Assembly: GCA_002789895.1 (NCBI GenBank)
Contig: PFUC01000020.1
Span: 369-7,220 of the forward strand
Length of the DNA stretch: 6,852 bases
Direction: 5' to 3'
Source of the DNA: Candidatus Collierbacteria bacterium CG_4_9_14_3_um_filter_43_16
GTDB lineage: Bacteria > Patescibacteriota > Microgenomatia > UBA1400 > MFAQ01
Each line of letters starts with the position of its first letter. Within the stretch, counting starts at the first letter, position 1. Shown here one piece after another: positions 1 to 4,812 of this stretch. The notes below the pieces were generated by a model. The model was not told where the DNA came from. It ran no database searches and worked only from the letters and a program-made list of their open reading frames with translations. Made by a program: the position numbers and the translations under genes.

Positions 1-87
1 TTCTGGGGGCTTGTCGCCAAGCTTGATCCAAAATACAAGGAACATCGTCGTTGGCTATATCGAAACCATTCATTACTCTCAATATAA
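1..87 (+). CDS. 3' end of an unidentified upstream gene (partial)
   Basis: The first reading frame is open from the window edge and ends at TAA 85-87, giving a 28-residue C-terminal piece that begins FWGLVAKLDPKYKEH and ends in HSLLSI. It is rich in aromatic and basic residues and looks like a normal soluble-protein tail. The stop lies one base before the ATG of the Pif1 helicase, the expected geometry for two translationally coupled genes, and this supports it as real. The helicase frame is also open to the edge, so the alternative is a helicase with a longer N-terminus. I do not recognise the family from so short a piece. Confidence 0.5.
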   Translation, partial: FWGLVAKLDPKYKEHRRWLYRNHSLLSI

Positions 88-88
88 T

Positions 89-1396
89 ATGCCTATAGAT
101 TTTAACAAAGGTTCTCAAAAAGTCCTTTACCTACTGGAAAATAGCGCGGAAAACATCTTCTTAACCGGAAATGCCGGCACAGGCAAATCAACCTTATTAG
201 ATCATTTCCGTAATCATACGGACAAAAACGTAGCTGTAGTAGCTCCGACCGGTGTGGCCGCTCTAAACGTAAAAGGTGAAACAATCCACTCATTTTTTGG
301 GTTTCCCCCAAGTATCACACCGGAAAAGGCCATCCTAGAAGCCAAACACTCAAAAAAAGCAAAAATCTATAACAATCTTGATGTCTTGATCATTGACGAA
401 ATATCCATGGTCAGAGCCGATCTCTTGGACAGTATCGATTCGTTTTTAAGGACAATCAGAAAGAAATCAGGAGTTTTTGGAGGGGTTCGGATAATCATGG
501 TGGGAGATCTACATCAGTTACCTCCGGTGGTTACCAGTCAAGAGAAGCAAGCTCTGGAAAGTATCTACGAAACCCCCTACTTCTTTTCCTCCAAGGTTTT
601 TAACAGGCTTTTTGGGGGTTTATATTCTCAGCTAAAATTTATCGAGCTTCAAACCATATACCGTCAGTCGGAAAAAAGATTCATCGACATTCTTAATCGA
701 ATAAGAAACAATCGGGCTACTTCAGATGATCTGGAAGTCATCAACAATCATTTAATCAGTGAGAGTGACTCCATCGAAAGTTATATAATTTTGACCACTA
801 TCAACGAACAGGCTGATAGGATCAATCAAGCGAGACTTGATGAAATAGAAGGCCCCGTCTATACATTTCACGCTGTCCGATCCGGGGATTTTCCCCCTCA
901 GCAGGCTCCCGCGGCCGACACTGTTTTACTTAAGACCGGTGCCAGAGTAATGCTCCTAAACAACGACACTCAAGATCGTTGGATCAATGGCACTATTGGC
1001 ACTCTTTTTAGGGCTGAATCCGGATTTGCGTATGTCAAGCTGGATGGGGGCGGGATAGAGAAAATCGAACCGGTAACCTGGACTGCGTACAAAACCTCTT
1101 TTAATCAGGATACTGCCATTCTGGAAACAAAAGAGGCCGGTAGCTTTAAACAAATGCCTATACGTCTAGCCTGGGCCATAACTATTCACAAAAGCCAAGG
1201 AAAAACATTTGAAAAAGTTGTTATCGATCTTGGGTACGGGGCTTTTGCACATGGACAAACCTATGTTGCCTTGAGTCGCTGTACCACCATGTCCGGGCTA
1301 AGATTGATCAGGCCACTCACGCAACAATCCATAATTATGGATATGCGTGTATTGGAATTTTTGGATCGTCTTAGGCAATCGGTTGTGCAACTCTAA
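89..1396 (+). CDS. Pif1-family superfamily 1B DNA helicase (AAA ATPase)
   Basis: This is a 5'-to-3' DNA helicase of the Pif1/RecD-like group, an ATP-driven cytoplasmic motor for unwinding forks, D-loops or G-quadruplexes (family knowledge). Numbering from ATG 89 (435 aa), the helicase motifs run in order: Walker A GNAGTGKST 27-35, motif Ia APTGVAA 52-58, Walker B DEIS 103-106, the Pif1-type FGG...GDLHQLPPV segment 130-147, YRQ 191-193, motif V ITIHKSQGKTF 364-374 and motif VI VALSRCTT 393-400. All catalytic residues appear intact, and the length is about that of minimal bacterial Pif1 enzymes. I chose ATG 89 over TTG 11 because it gives the usual short N-terminus before Walker A and starts one base after the preceding stop. 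No Shine-Dalgarno sequence is seen, so initiation probably depends on coupling to the upstream gene. There is no C-terminal accessory domain. Confidence 0.93.
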   Translation: MPIDFNKGSQKVLYLLENSAENIFLTGNAGTGKSTLLDHFRNHTDKNVAVVAPTGVAALNVKGETIHSFFGFPPSITPEKAILEAKHSKKAKIYNNLDVLIIDEISMVRADLLDSIDSFLRTIRKKSGVFGGVRIIMVGDLHQLPPVVTSQEKQALESIYETPYFFSSKVFNRLFGGLYSQLKFIELQTIYRQSEKRFIDILNRIRNNRATSDDLEVINNHLISESDSIESYIILTTINEQADRINQARLDEIEGPVYTFHAVRSGDFPPQQAPAADTVLLKTGARVMLLNNDTQDRWINGTIGTLFRAESGFAYVKLDGGGIEKIEPVTWTAYKTSFNQDTAILETKEAGSFKQMPIRLAWAITIHKSQGKTFEKVVIDLGYGAFAHGQTYVALSRCTTMSGLRLIRPLTQQSIIMDMRVLEFLDRLRQSVVQL

Positions 1397-1402
1397 CCTT
1401 TT

Positions 1403-1429
1403 TTGTCAGCCGTACTTTATGATGATACT
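1403..1429 (+). promoter_or_regulatory. Candidate promoter for the PAP2 gene
   Basis: A TTGTCA box (1403-1408) and a GATACT box (1424-1429) are separated by 15 bp, shorter than ideal. The -10-like box ends 5 nt before ATG 1435, consistent with a leaderless transcript. An overlapping TATGAT at 1418-1423 is an alternative -10. There is no Shine-Dalgarno sequence in between. This is weaker than the other promoters called in the window. Confidence 0.35.
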
Positions 1430-1434
1430 AACCC

Positions 1435-2067
1435 ATGAAATTCGAGAAATCAAATAAACCAACCAATATATTAAACATTATTCTTATCGGGATTATTCTG
1501 GTTTTTGTCCTATTTGGTTTGTTAGCTCACAAATATGCTTATTTTGGATTTGATCTGGTCATCAGCCGTTATTTACAAAGTTTTCACAATCCGATCTTTT
1601 CCGCATCGATGATTCTTGTGAGTAGATTGGGGGACTCTTATGGCCTGGAAATGATTGTGGTTCTGGTAATGTCATTACTCTTTTTTGTCGGATTAAAAGC
1701 AGAGGCTATCAAAACCCTCTTGCTCATTCCAGTCAGCGTCACAGCAGGCAGTCTCGCCAAAAGTATTGTCAACCGTCCGCGGCCTGACGCAGAACTCGTC
1801 TACATCCAAGAAGTGTTCCGAGATAAGAGTTTTCCCAGTCTGCATGTTCTTACGTTTACTATGTTTTTTGGTTACCTGCTTTTTTTGGCTATATATAAAG
1901 TCAGAACCAAATGGCTCAAACTAGCTATTTCCTTGTCTGCGACCATCTTGATTCTGACAATCGGAATCTCTAGAATTTATCTCGGAGCTCATTGGGTAAG
2001 TGATGTTGTGGGAGGTTACTTGCTCGGTTCCGCTTTTTTGATTCTGGCAATTATATTAAGCCGTTAA
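1435..2067 (+). CDS. PAP2-family membrane phosphatase
   Basis: This 210-aa integral membrane protein belongs to the PAP2 / type 2 phosphatidic acid phosphatase superfamily, which dephosphorylates lipid phosphates such as phosphatidic acid, PGP or undecaprenyl pyrophosphate; the substrate cannot be told here. The three signature motifs are present: K-x6-RP at K109-R116-P117, P-S-x-H at 134-137 with the catalytic histidine H137, and SR-x5-H-x3-D with S179, R180, H186 and D190. The middle motif reads PSLH instead of the usual PSGH. Hydrophobic stretches around 13-31, 70-86, 93-106, 139-154, 164-178 and 191-208 fit the six-helix bundle of the family, with the motifs at helix ends on one face. It starts 38 bp after the helicase stop behind its own candidate promoter. 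The next gene follows after 17 bp and may share its transcript. Confidence 0.88.
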   Translation: MKFEKSNKPTNILNIILIGIILVFVLFGLLAHKYAYFGFDLVISRYLQSFHNPIFSASMILVSRLGDSYGLEMIVVLVMSLLFFVGLKAEAIKTLLLIPVSVTAGSLAKSIVNRPRPDAELVYIQEVFRDKSFPSLHVLTFTMFFGYLLFLAIYKVRTKWLKLAISLSATILILTIGISRIYLGAHWVSDVVGGYLLGSAFLILAIILSR

Positions 2068-2084
2068 GTATCAAATTAAATACA

Positions 2085-2963
2085 ATGGCAAGAGATAAAT
2101 ATTCAGCGGTTTGGATTTCTCATTCCTCGATTAACGATTTTCTTCAGTGTCCCCGAGCGTACTTTCTGAAAAATATTTACAAAGATCGTAGTACTGGAAA
2201 CAAAATTCAAATAATTACCCCTTCCTTGTCTCTTGGCTCTACCATTCATGAGGTTATTGAATCCTTATCTACTATCCCCACAGACACTCGGTTCAATAAT
2301 TCTTTGGTCTTGAAGTTTGATCAAATTTGGGAAAATTATTCCGGTAAAAAAGGTGGTTTTAAGGACCTAGCCGAAGAACACAAATACAAGGAACGAGGCA
2401 AGACCATGCTTAGGCGCGTTATGGACCATCCCGGTCCATTGTCCAATCTAGCGGTCAAGATCAAGGAAAATTTACCATATTTCTGGTTATCCGAGGAGGA
2501 AAATATTATTCTTTGCGGTAAAATCGACTGGCTCGAGTATCTAAAGGGTGAAGACAGTATCCACATCATCGATTTCAAAACGAGTAAAAAAGAAGAGACA
2601 AATGAGTCACTTCAGCTCCCCATTTACCACTTATTGGTCGCAAGGTGTCAAAAGAGGCCCGTTTCCAAGGCCAGCTATTGGTATTTAGACTTCTCCGATA
2701 CGCCCAAAGAACAGTTTTTACCAGACGTCCTCACCACCGAATCAAAATTATTGGAAATTGGCCGAAAAATCAAATTGGCCAGAAAACTAGAAATGTTTGA
2801 TTGTCCAGACGGCAGAGGCGGTTGTCCGCATTGTTTTCAACTTGAGTCGATAATTAGGGGGGCAGGGGAGATGGTCGGTGAGATGGGTCACCGCAACACC
2901 TACATTCTCGAGAAAGAAATTATTCCGGAAATTGAAGACACCGAAGACAGCTTTATAATATAA
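2085..2963 (+). CDS. RecB-like PD-(D/E)XK nuclease domain protein, four-Cys type
   Basis: This 292-aa protein has the PD-(D/E)XK fold of the RecB/AddB/Cas4 exonuclease group. Visible elements are SSINDFLQCPRAYF (14-27) with C22, LGSTIHEVIE (50-59) with the motif-I-type histidine H55, GKIDWLE (145-151) with D148, IIDFKTSK (161-168) with catalytic D163 and K165, and QLPIY (177-181), the family's Q-x3-Y motif. Cysteines C240, C247 and C250, with C22, resemble the four ligands that hold a [4Fe-4S] cluster in AddB and Cas4, although the order of spacings differs from Cas4. The C-terminus ends in an acidic tail. ATG 2085 is the only start giving the usual short lead into the first motif. No Shine-Dalgarno sequence or clear -10 box is seen, so it may be cotranscribed with the PAP2 gene 17 bp upstream. 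No cas1 or cas2 is nearby, so a CRISPR role is not supported. It probably acts in DNA repair or end processing (inference). Confidence 0.85.
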   Translation: MARDKYSAVWISHSSINDFLQCPRAYFLKNIYKDRSTGNKIQIITPSLSLGSTIHEVIESLSTIPTDTRFNNSLVLKFDQIWENYSGKKGGFKDLAEEHKYKERGKTMLRRVMDHPGPLSNLAVKIKENLPYFWLSEEENIILCGKIDWLEYLKGEDSIHIIDFKTSKKEETNESLQLPIYHLLVARCQKRPVSKASYWYLDFSDTPKEQFLPDVLTTESKLLEIGRKIKLARKLEMFDCPDGRGGCPHCFQLESIIRGAGEMVGEMGHRNTYILEKEIIPEIEDTEDSFII

Positions 2964-2994
2964 GCTAAGCACTAACAACTTCTCACCAATAGCC

Positions 2995-3912
2995 TCAGTA
3001 CGCCGCAATGGCCACCACAAAAGTATCTTGGGAATATAGACAGCCCCAGACATATTCCCCACCAGCCAAAAGTGCCCTGTGACCTAGGGTATTTTCCCAA
3101 GCCTTTATTGTTTCCAGAGGTGTCGAATAACCTTGAGCCAAAAATTCACTTAAATTATATTTTTCGGAGATCCATTTCAAATCGGATCGATCCAATACCG
3201 GGACAAAACCGGCATGCCCGTCAAGTTTACCCAGCTCCAGTAGCTCATTTAATCTAATCGAAGCGATAGTACAAAGCTCATCCTTTTGCCTCAACGGGTT
3301 CACGCCAAGTTCAACCCGTCTTTTGTTTACCAGGTTCCATATATCTGGGCCAACCCAAGTGAGTTTTTTTGATGGCGGTACTATCTTGCGTAGTGACACT
3401 AATATCACATAGACACTCACCTTATCCTGGCTATTTTTGATGGCAATACCGGCTTCTCGGAAATCGGGATGCAACAATGTCCCTTTGGGAATATCGCTTG
3501 CAAGCCAGTCTATCACCGGATCATTGGATTTAAAAAAATCGATCAGCAGCAAATCACCAATCAAATTTGCATCATATCCAGCATTTTTTATGGCGACTTC
3601 GCGAGTCAATCCTGTTGTTTTACCTTCATAGTCATTTTCTGTGAGGATAACCGACAATCTACTCAGTGCTGCCTGATTCAGTTTGTCACTAACTTTAACT
3701 TTAGAAAATCCGGACCGTTCTCTAGCAATATTTATTCTAGTGAGTACTTCGTTGATTGACCAGTTCGGTAAGAAGGGTGTTTGGTTTCTTTCCACATAAA
3801 TACTCCGATTAGTCAAGTCAATTCCGTAATTTTTTAGGGGAATTGTTTTTAATCCGTAAATAATGATTCCAATTCCCGCGCCCCACAATATTAACTTCAA
3901 AAATGTTTTCAC
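2995..3912 (-). CDS. Membrane-anchored protein with two tandem CAP (SCP/PR1-like) domains
   Basis: This 305-aa protein starts at GTG 3912. One hydrophobic segment (about residues 5-21) is followed by K22, suggesting a signal anchor with the rest outside the membrane; there is no lipobox cysteine. Two CAP-like repeats follow. The first spans about 52-172 (VLTRINIARERSGFSKVKVS near its start). The second spans about 188-305 and keeps the expected cavity residues: H233 in GHAGF, E256 in SEFLAQGYSTP and H278 in GHRALL. The first copy lacks matching histidines in the expected places and looks degenerate. Bacterial CAP proteins of the YkwD type are extracellular and mostly of unknown activity. The gene is convergent with the RecB-like nuclease gene (31 bp between stops) and divergent from the HPF-like gene. 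It has a TATACT box 7 nt upstream of GTG and no clear Shine-Dalgarno sequence. Confidence 0.8.
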   Translation of the reverse strand: MKTFLKLILWGAGIGIIIYGLKTIPLKNYGIDLTNRSIYVERNQTPFLPNWSINEVLTRINIARERSGFSKVKVSDKLNQAALSRLSVILTENDYEGKTTGLTREVAIKNAGYDANLIGDLLLIDFFKSNDPVIDWLASDIPKGTLLHPDFREAGIAIKNSQDKVSVYVILVSLRKIVPPSKKLTWVGPDIWNLVNKRRVELGVNPLRQKDELCTIASIRLNELLELGKLDGHAGFVPVLDRSDLKWISEKYNLSEFLAQGYSTPLETIKAWENTLGHRALLAGGEYVWGCLYSQDTFVVAIAAY

Positions 3913-3919
3913 TTAATCC

Positions 3920-3925
3920 AGTATA
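3920..3925 (-). promoter_or_regulatory. -10 box of a leaderless promoter for the CAP-domain gene
   Basis: On the minus strand, TATACT matches the -10 consensus at 5 of 6 positions and ends 7 nt before the GTG start. That places the transcription start at or within a base of the start codon. I see no good -35 box 16-18 bp further upstream. Confidence 0.5.
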
Positions 3926-3974
3926 AAATATGTTCATCGTTTTTGCTTTGGATACGACAATTCCTTTGACGTAA

Positions 3975-3985
3975 TATAATATAAT
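3975..3985 (+). promoter_or_regulatory. Overlapping tandem TATAAT boxes, promoter of the HPF-like gene
   Basis: Two perfect TATAAT hexamers share one base (3975-3980 and 3980-3985). The first ends 6 nt before ATG 3987, so initiation would fall on the A of the start codon, giving a leaderless mRNA. The second lies too close to the ATG to serve it. No Shine-Dalgarno sequence is present. A -35-like TTGGAT at 3948 is 21 bp away, too far to be convincing. Confidence 0.6.
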
Positions 3986-3986
3986 T

Positions 3987-4292
3987 ATGAACATAATCTT
4001 TAATCCTCAAAAATTATTATTAAGCGATCGTTTCAAACAAAGAATCCAAACCAAGTTCGATCAGGGTCTCGGAAAACTCTTAAAAAACTATCAAGAGGAT
4101 TTAAAGGTTGCTTCACTAGCCATCGAAAAGGTTACCAGATCGGGATACGAAATTAAGTTTGACATGAACTTACCCGGTTGCCCGATCAATATCAGAGATA
4201 CACACCGTGTTCTTATGGATGGCGTTATTCGAGTCAGAAATCAAGCCAGAAGGCAAATAAAGAAGTCAATTGAAAAAATGCGCGGCTATTGA
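3987..4292 (+). CDS. hpf: Short HPF/RaiA-like (S30AE) ribosome hibernation factor
   Basis: This 101-aa protein has the beta-alpha-beta-beta-beta-alpha layout and sequence pattern of the S30AE domain found in HPF, YfiA and RaiA. There is an N-terminal strand (MNIIFNP), a helix with regularly spaced basic and hydrophobic residues (about 13-36), a strand ending in SLAIEKV, then YEIKFDMNLPG (54-64) followed by a further strand, and a final basic helix (about 72-98, including RNQARRQIKKSIEKMR). The LPG turn and the basic last helix are typical of family members. These proteins bind the small ribosomal subunit at the mRNA/tRNA channel, silencing or storing ribosomes in stationary phase. The C-terminal dimerisation domain of long HPF is absent, so this is the short form. 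Identification is by pattern memory; a lone related small basic protein is the alternative. It is transcribed alone and converges on the small gene at 4323-4484. Confidence 0.65.
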   Translation: MNIIFNPQKLLLSDRFKQRIQTKFDQGLGKLLKNYQEDLKVASLAIEKVTRSGYEIKFDMNLPGCPINIRDTHRVLMDGVIRVRNQARRQIKKSIEKMRGY

Positions 4293-4322
4293 GACCGTTC
4301 CCTCTTCTTTATATCTTGCACC

Positions 4323-4484
4323 TTATTCCTTAACAAACACGACCTTTCTGATCCAGCCCTCATGATTGACAAATTTCATTTCTTCAATTAGTTCACTCAA
4401 GGCAACAACCATGATTGTTCCATACCGATCGAACATCGCACCCCAAGATATTTGGGCACATTCTTTTTCTGGTACTGTGAACAT
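4323..4484 (-). CDS. 53-aa small protein of unknown function, downstream of ferredoxin
   Basis: An ATG at 4484 opens a 53-codon frame ending with TAA at 4323-4325. The product begins MFTVPEKECAQISWGAMFDR and ends GWIRKVVFVKE. It contains one cysteine (C9), two tryptophans (W14, W44), an amphipathic central helix (MVVALSELIEEMKFV) and no membrane segment. The case for a real gene rests on AGGAGAGG at 4492-4499 with a 7-nt spacer to the ATG, the clearest Shine-Dalgarno sequence in the window, and on its position 28 bp behind the ferredoxin stop on the same strand. It fills the space up to 30 bp from the convergent HPF-like gene. I do not recognise the family and assign no function; a ferredoxin partner or regulator is only a guess from the neighbour. 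Confidence 0.6.
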   Translation of the reverse strand: MFTVPEKECAQISWGAMFDRYGTIMVVALSELIEEMKFVNHEGWIRKVVFVKE

Positions 4485-4491
4485 TTTTCAG

Positions 4492-4499
4492 CCTCTCCT
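4492..4499 (-). promoter_or_regulatory. Shine-Dalgarno sequence for the 53-aa gene
   Basis: AGGAGAGG on the minus strand lies 7 nt before ATG 4484, an optimal spacing, and decides that start. It stands out because the other starts in the window lack such a sequence. This fits an internal operon gene translated from a long mRNA rather than from a leaderless end. Confidence 0.6.
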
Positions 4500-4512
4500 G
4501 CAAACTAGCCAT

Positions 4513-4707
4513 CTATTTTTCTAAAGATATTGCTCGAACCGGGCAAACTTCTATAGTCATTTTTATTGCTTCCAGTATCTCTGTAGATCTAAGGTCAGTC
4601 GTCGCGATCGGCTCAGAGATACCATCTTTCAGCACAAAGGCCTTCTCGGCAATATCTACACATACGCCGCAACCGATACATTTTTTTTGGTCAACTTTTA
4701 CTTTCAT
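4513..4707 (-). CDS. Single-cluster [4Fe-4S] ferredoxin
   Basis: This 64-aa acidic electron carrier has the motif C10-x2-C13-x2-C16 near its start (CIGCGVCVDIAEKAF) and C55-P56 near its end (VCPVRAISLEK). These are the four cysteine ligands of one [4Fe-4S] cluster, and the CP pair is typical. The second cluster of 2[4Fe-4S] ferredoxins is missing, and the length matches Thermotoga/Bacillus-type monocluster ferredoxins. It acts as a soluble one-electron donor in the cytoplasm; no partner oxidoreductase is visible here. A TAAAAT -10 box ends 6 nt before ATG 4707 and there is no Shine-Dalgarno sequence, so the mRNA is probably leaderless. The 53-aa gene follows after 28 bp and is probably cotranscribed. 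The ferredoxin is divergent from the DUF2130 gene. Confidence 0.9.
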   Translation of the reverse strand: MKVKVDQKKCIGCGVCVDIAEKAFVLKDGISEPIATTDLRSTEILEAIKMTIEVCPVRAISLEK

Positions 4708-4713
4708 TTCTAT

Positions 4714-4719
4714 ATTTTA
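4714..4719 (-). promoter_or_regulatory. -10 box of a leaderless promoter for the ferredoxin gene
   Basis: TAAAAT on the minus strand, preceded directly by TG, ends 6 nt before ATG 4707, so transcription would begin at the start codon. No recognisable -35 box is found. The upstream DNA is occupied by the first of two palindromic repeats (4728-4755). Confidence 0.5.
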
Positions 4720-4727
4720 CAACCACA

Positions 4728-4755
4728 CGTCACTGCTACCCGAAGGGGTAATCTC
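4728..4755. repeat. Short palindromic dispersed repeat, copy 1
   Basis: This 28-bp element begins CGTCACTGC and ends GGGGTAATCTC. Inside is a perfect 5-bp inverted repeat, TACCC (4737-4741) and GGGTA (4746-4750), around a GAAG loop. Its ends match those of copy 2 seven bases downstream. They also resemble the CGTCATTGCGAG...GCAATCTC palindromic repeat that I remember as scattered between genes in many bacteria; that comparison is from memory. It could form a small RNA hairpin or be a miniature mobile element. Confidence 0.55.
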
Positions 4756-4762
4756 ATTTCAC

Positions 4763-4799
4763 CGTCATAGCAAGGAGTGTATTCGCGACGCGGCAATCT
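4763..4799. repeat. Short palindromic dispersed repeat, copy 2
   Basis: This 37-bp element begins CGTCATAGCAAGGAG and ends GCGGCAATCT. The outer arms ATAGC (4767-4771) and GCAAT (4793-4797) pair with one mismatch. Inner arms GTGT (4777-4780) and ACGC (4788-4791) pair with one G-T wobble around the loop ATTCGCG. It shares both ends with copy 1 but has a different and longer centre, as expected of a degenerating repeat family. Its last base is 2 bp before the -10 box of the DUF2130 gene, so any -35 contact falls inside the repeat. Confidence 0.6.
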
Positions 4800-4800
4800 A

Positions 4801-4806
4801 TATAAT
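4801..4806 (+). promoter_or_regulatory. -10 box of a leaderless promoter for the DUF2130 gene
   Basis: A perfect TATAAT ends 6 nt (CGAACC) before ATG 4813, placing the transcription start on the start codon. No Shine-Dalgarno sequence precedes the ATG. This box also settles the start: an upstream in-frame GTG at 4777 would lie upstream of this promoter and inside the repeat. The -35 position falls on TGTATT (4778-4783), a poor match. Confidence 0.65.
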
Positions 4807-4812
4807 CGAACC

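Noticed and set aside
11..88. Upstream TTG start (26 extra residues) for the Pif1 helicase
   Set aside because: The extension precedes the usual N-terminus of the family, has no Shine-Dalgarno sequence, and overlaps the natural-looking end of the upstream gene in another frame.
83..88. Perfect TATAAT directly before the helicase ATG as a promoter
   Set aside because: It abuts the ATG with no gap, so transcription would start inside the gene beyond the start codon, and it contains the stop codon of the preceding gene.
2085..2963. Cas4 of a CRISPR system
   Set aside because: The fold and four cysteines are similar, but cysteine spacing differs from Cas4 and there is no cas1, cas2, effector or array in the window.
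2949..2966. AGCTT...AAGCT hairpin as a terminator between convergent genes
   Set aside because: The stem is only 5 bp and AT-rich with an 8-nt loop and no T-run, so I could not support an intrinsic terminator.
2787..3062. Minus-strand open frame across the nuclease/CAP junction
   Set aside because: It overlaps the cysteine cluster region of the nuclease and the end of the CAP gene in another frame and shows no family-like sequence.
3072..3759. Plus-strand open frames of 61-96 codons
   Set aside because: They lie antisense to the well-supported CAP-domain gene, lack recognisable domains, and have no start signals.
4777..4812. GTG start at 4777 for the DUF2130 gene
   Set aside because: It lies in the palindromic repeat and upstream of the perfect TATAAT at 4801; AGGAG at 4773-4777 overlaps the GTG and cannot serve it. 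ATG 4813 has ideal leaderless spacing.
4708..4812. tRNA, riboswitch or CRISPR repeat in the ferredoxin/DUF2130 intergenic region
   Set aside because: The hairpins are explained by two short palindromic repeats; there is no cloverleaf, no regular spacer and only two unequal copies.
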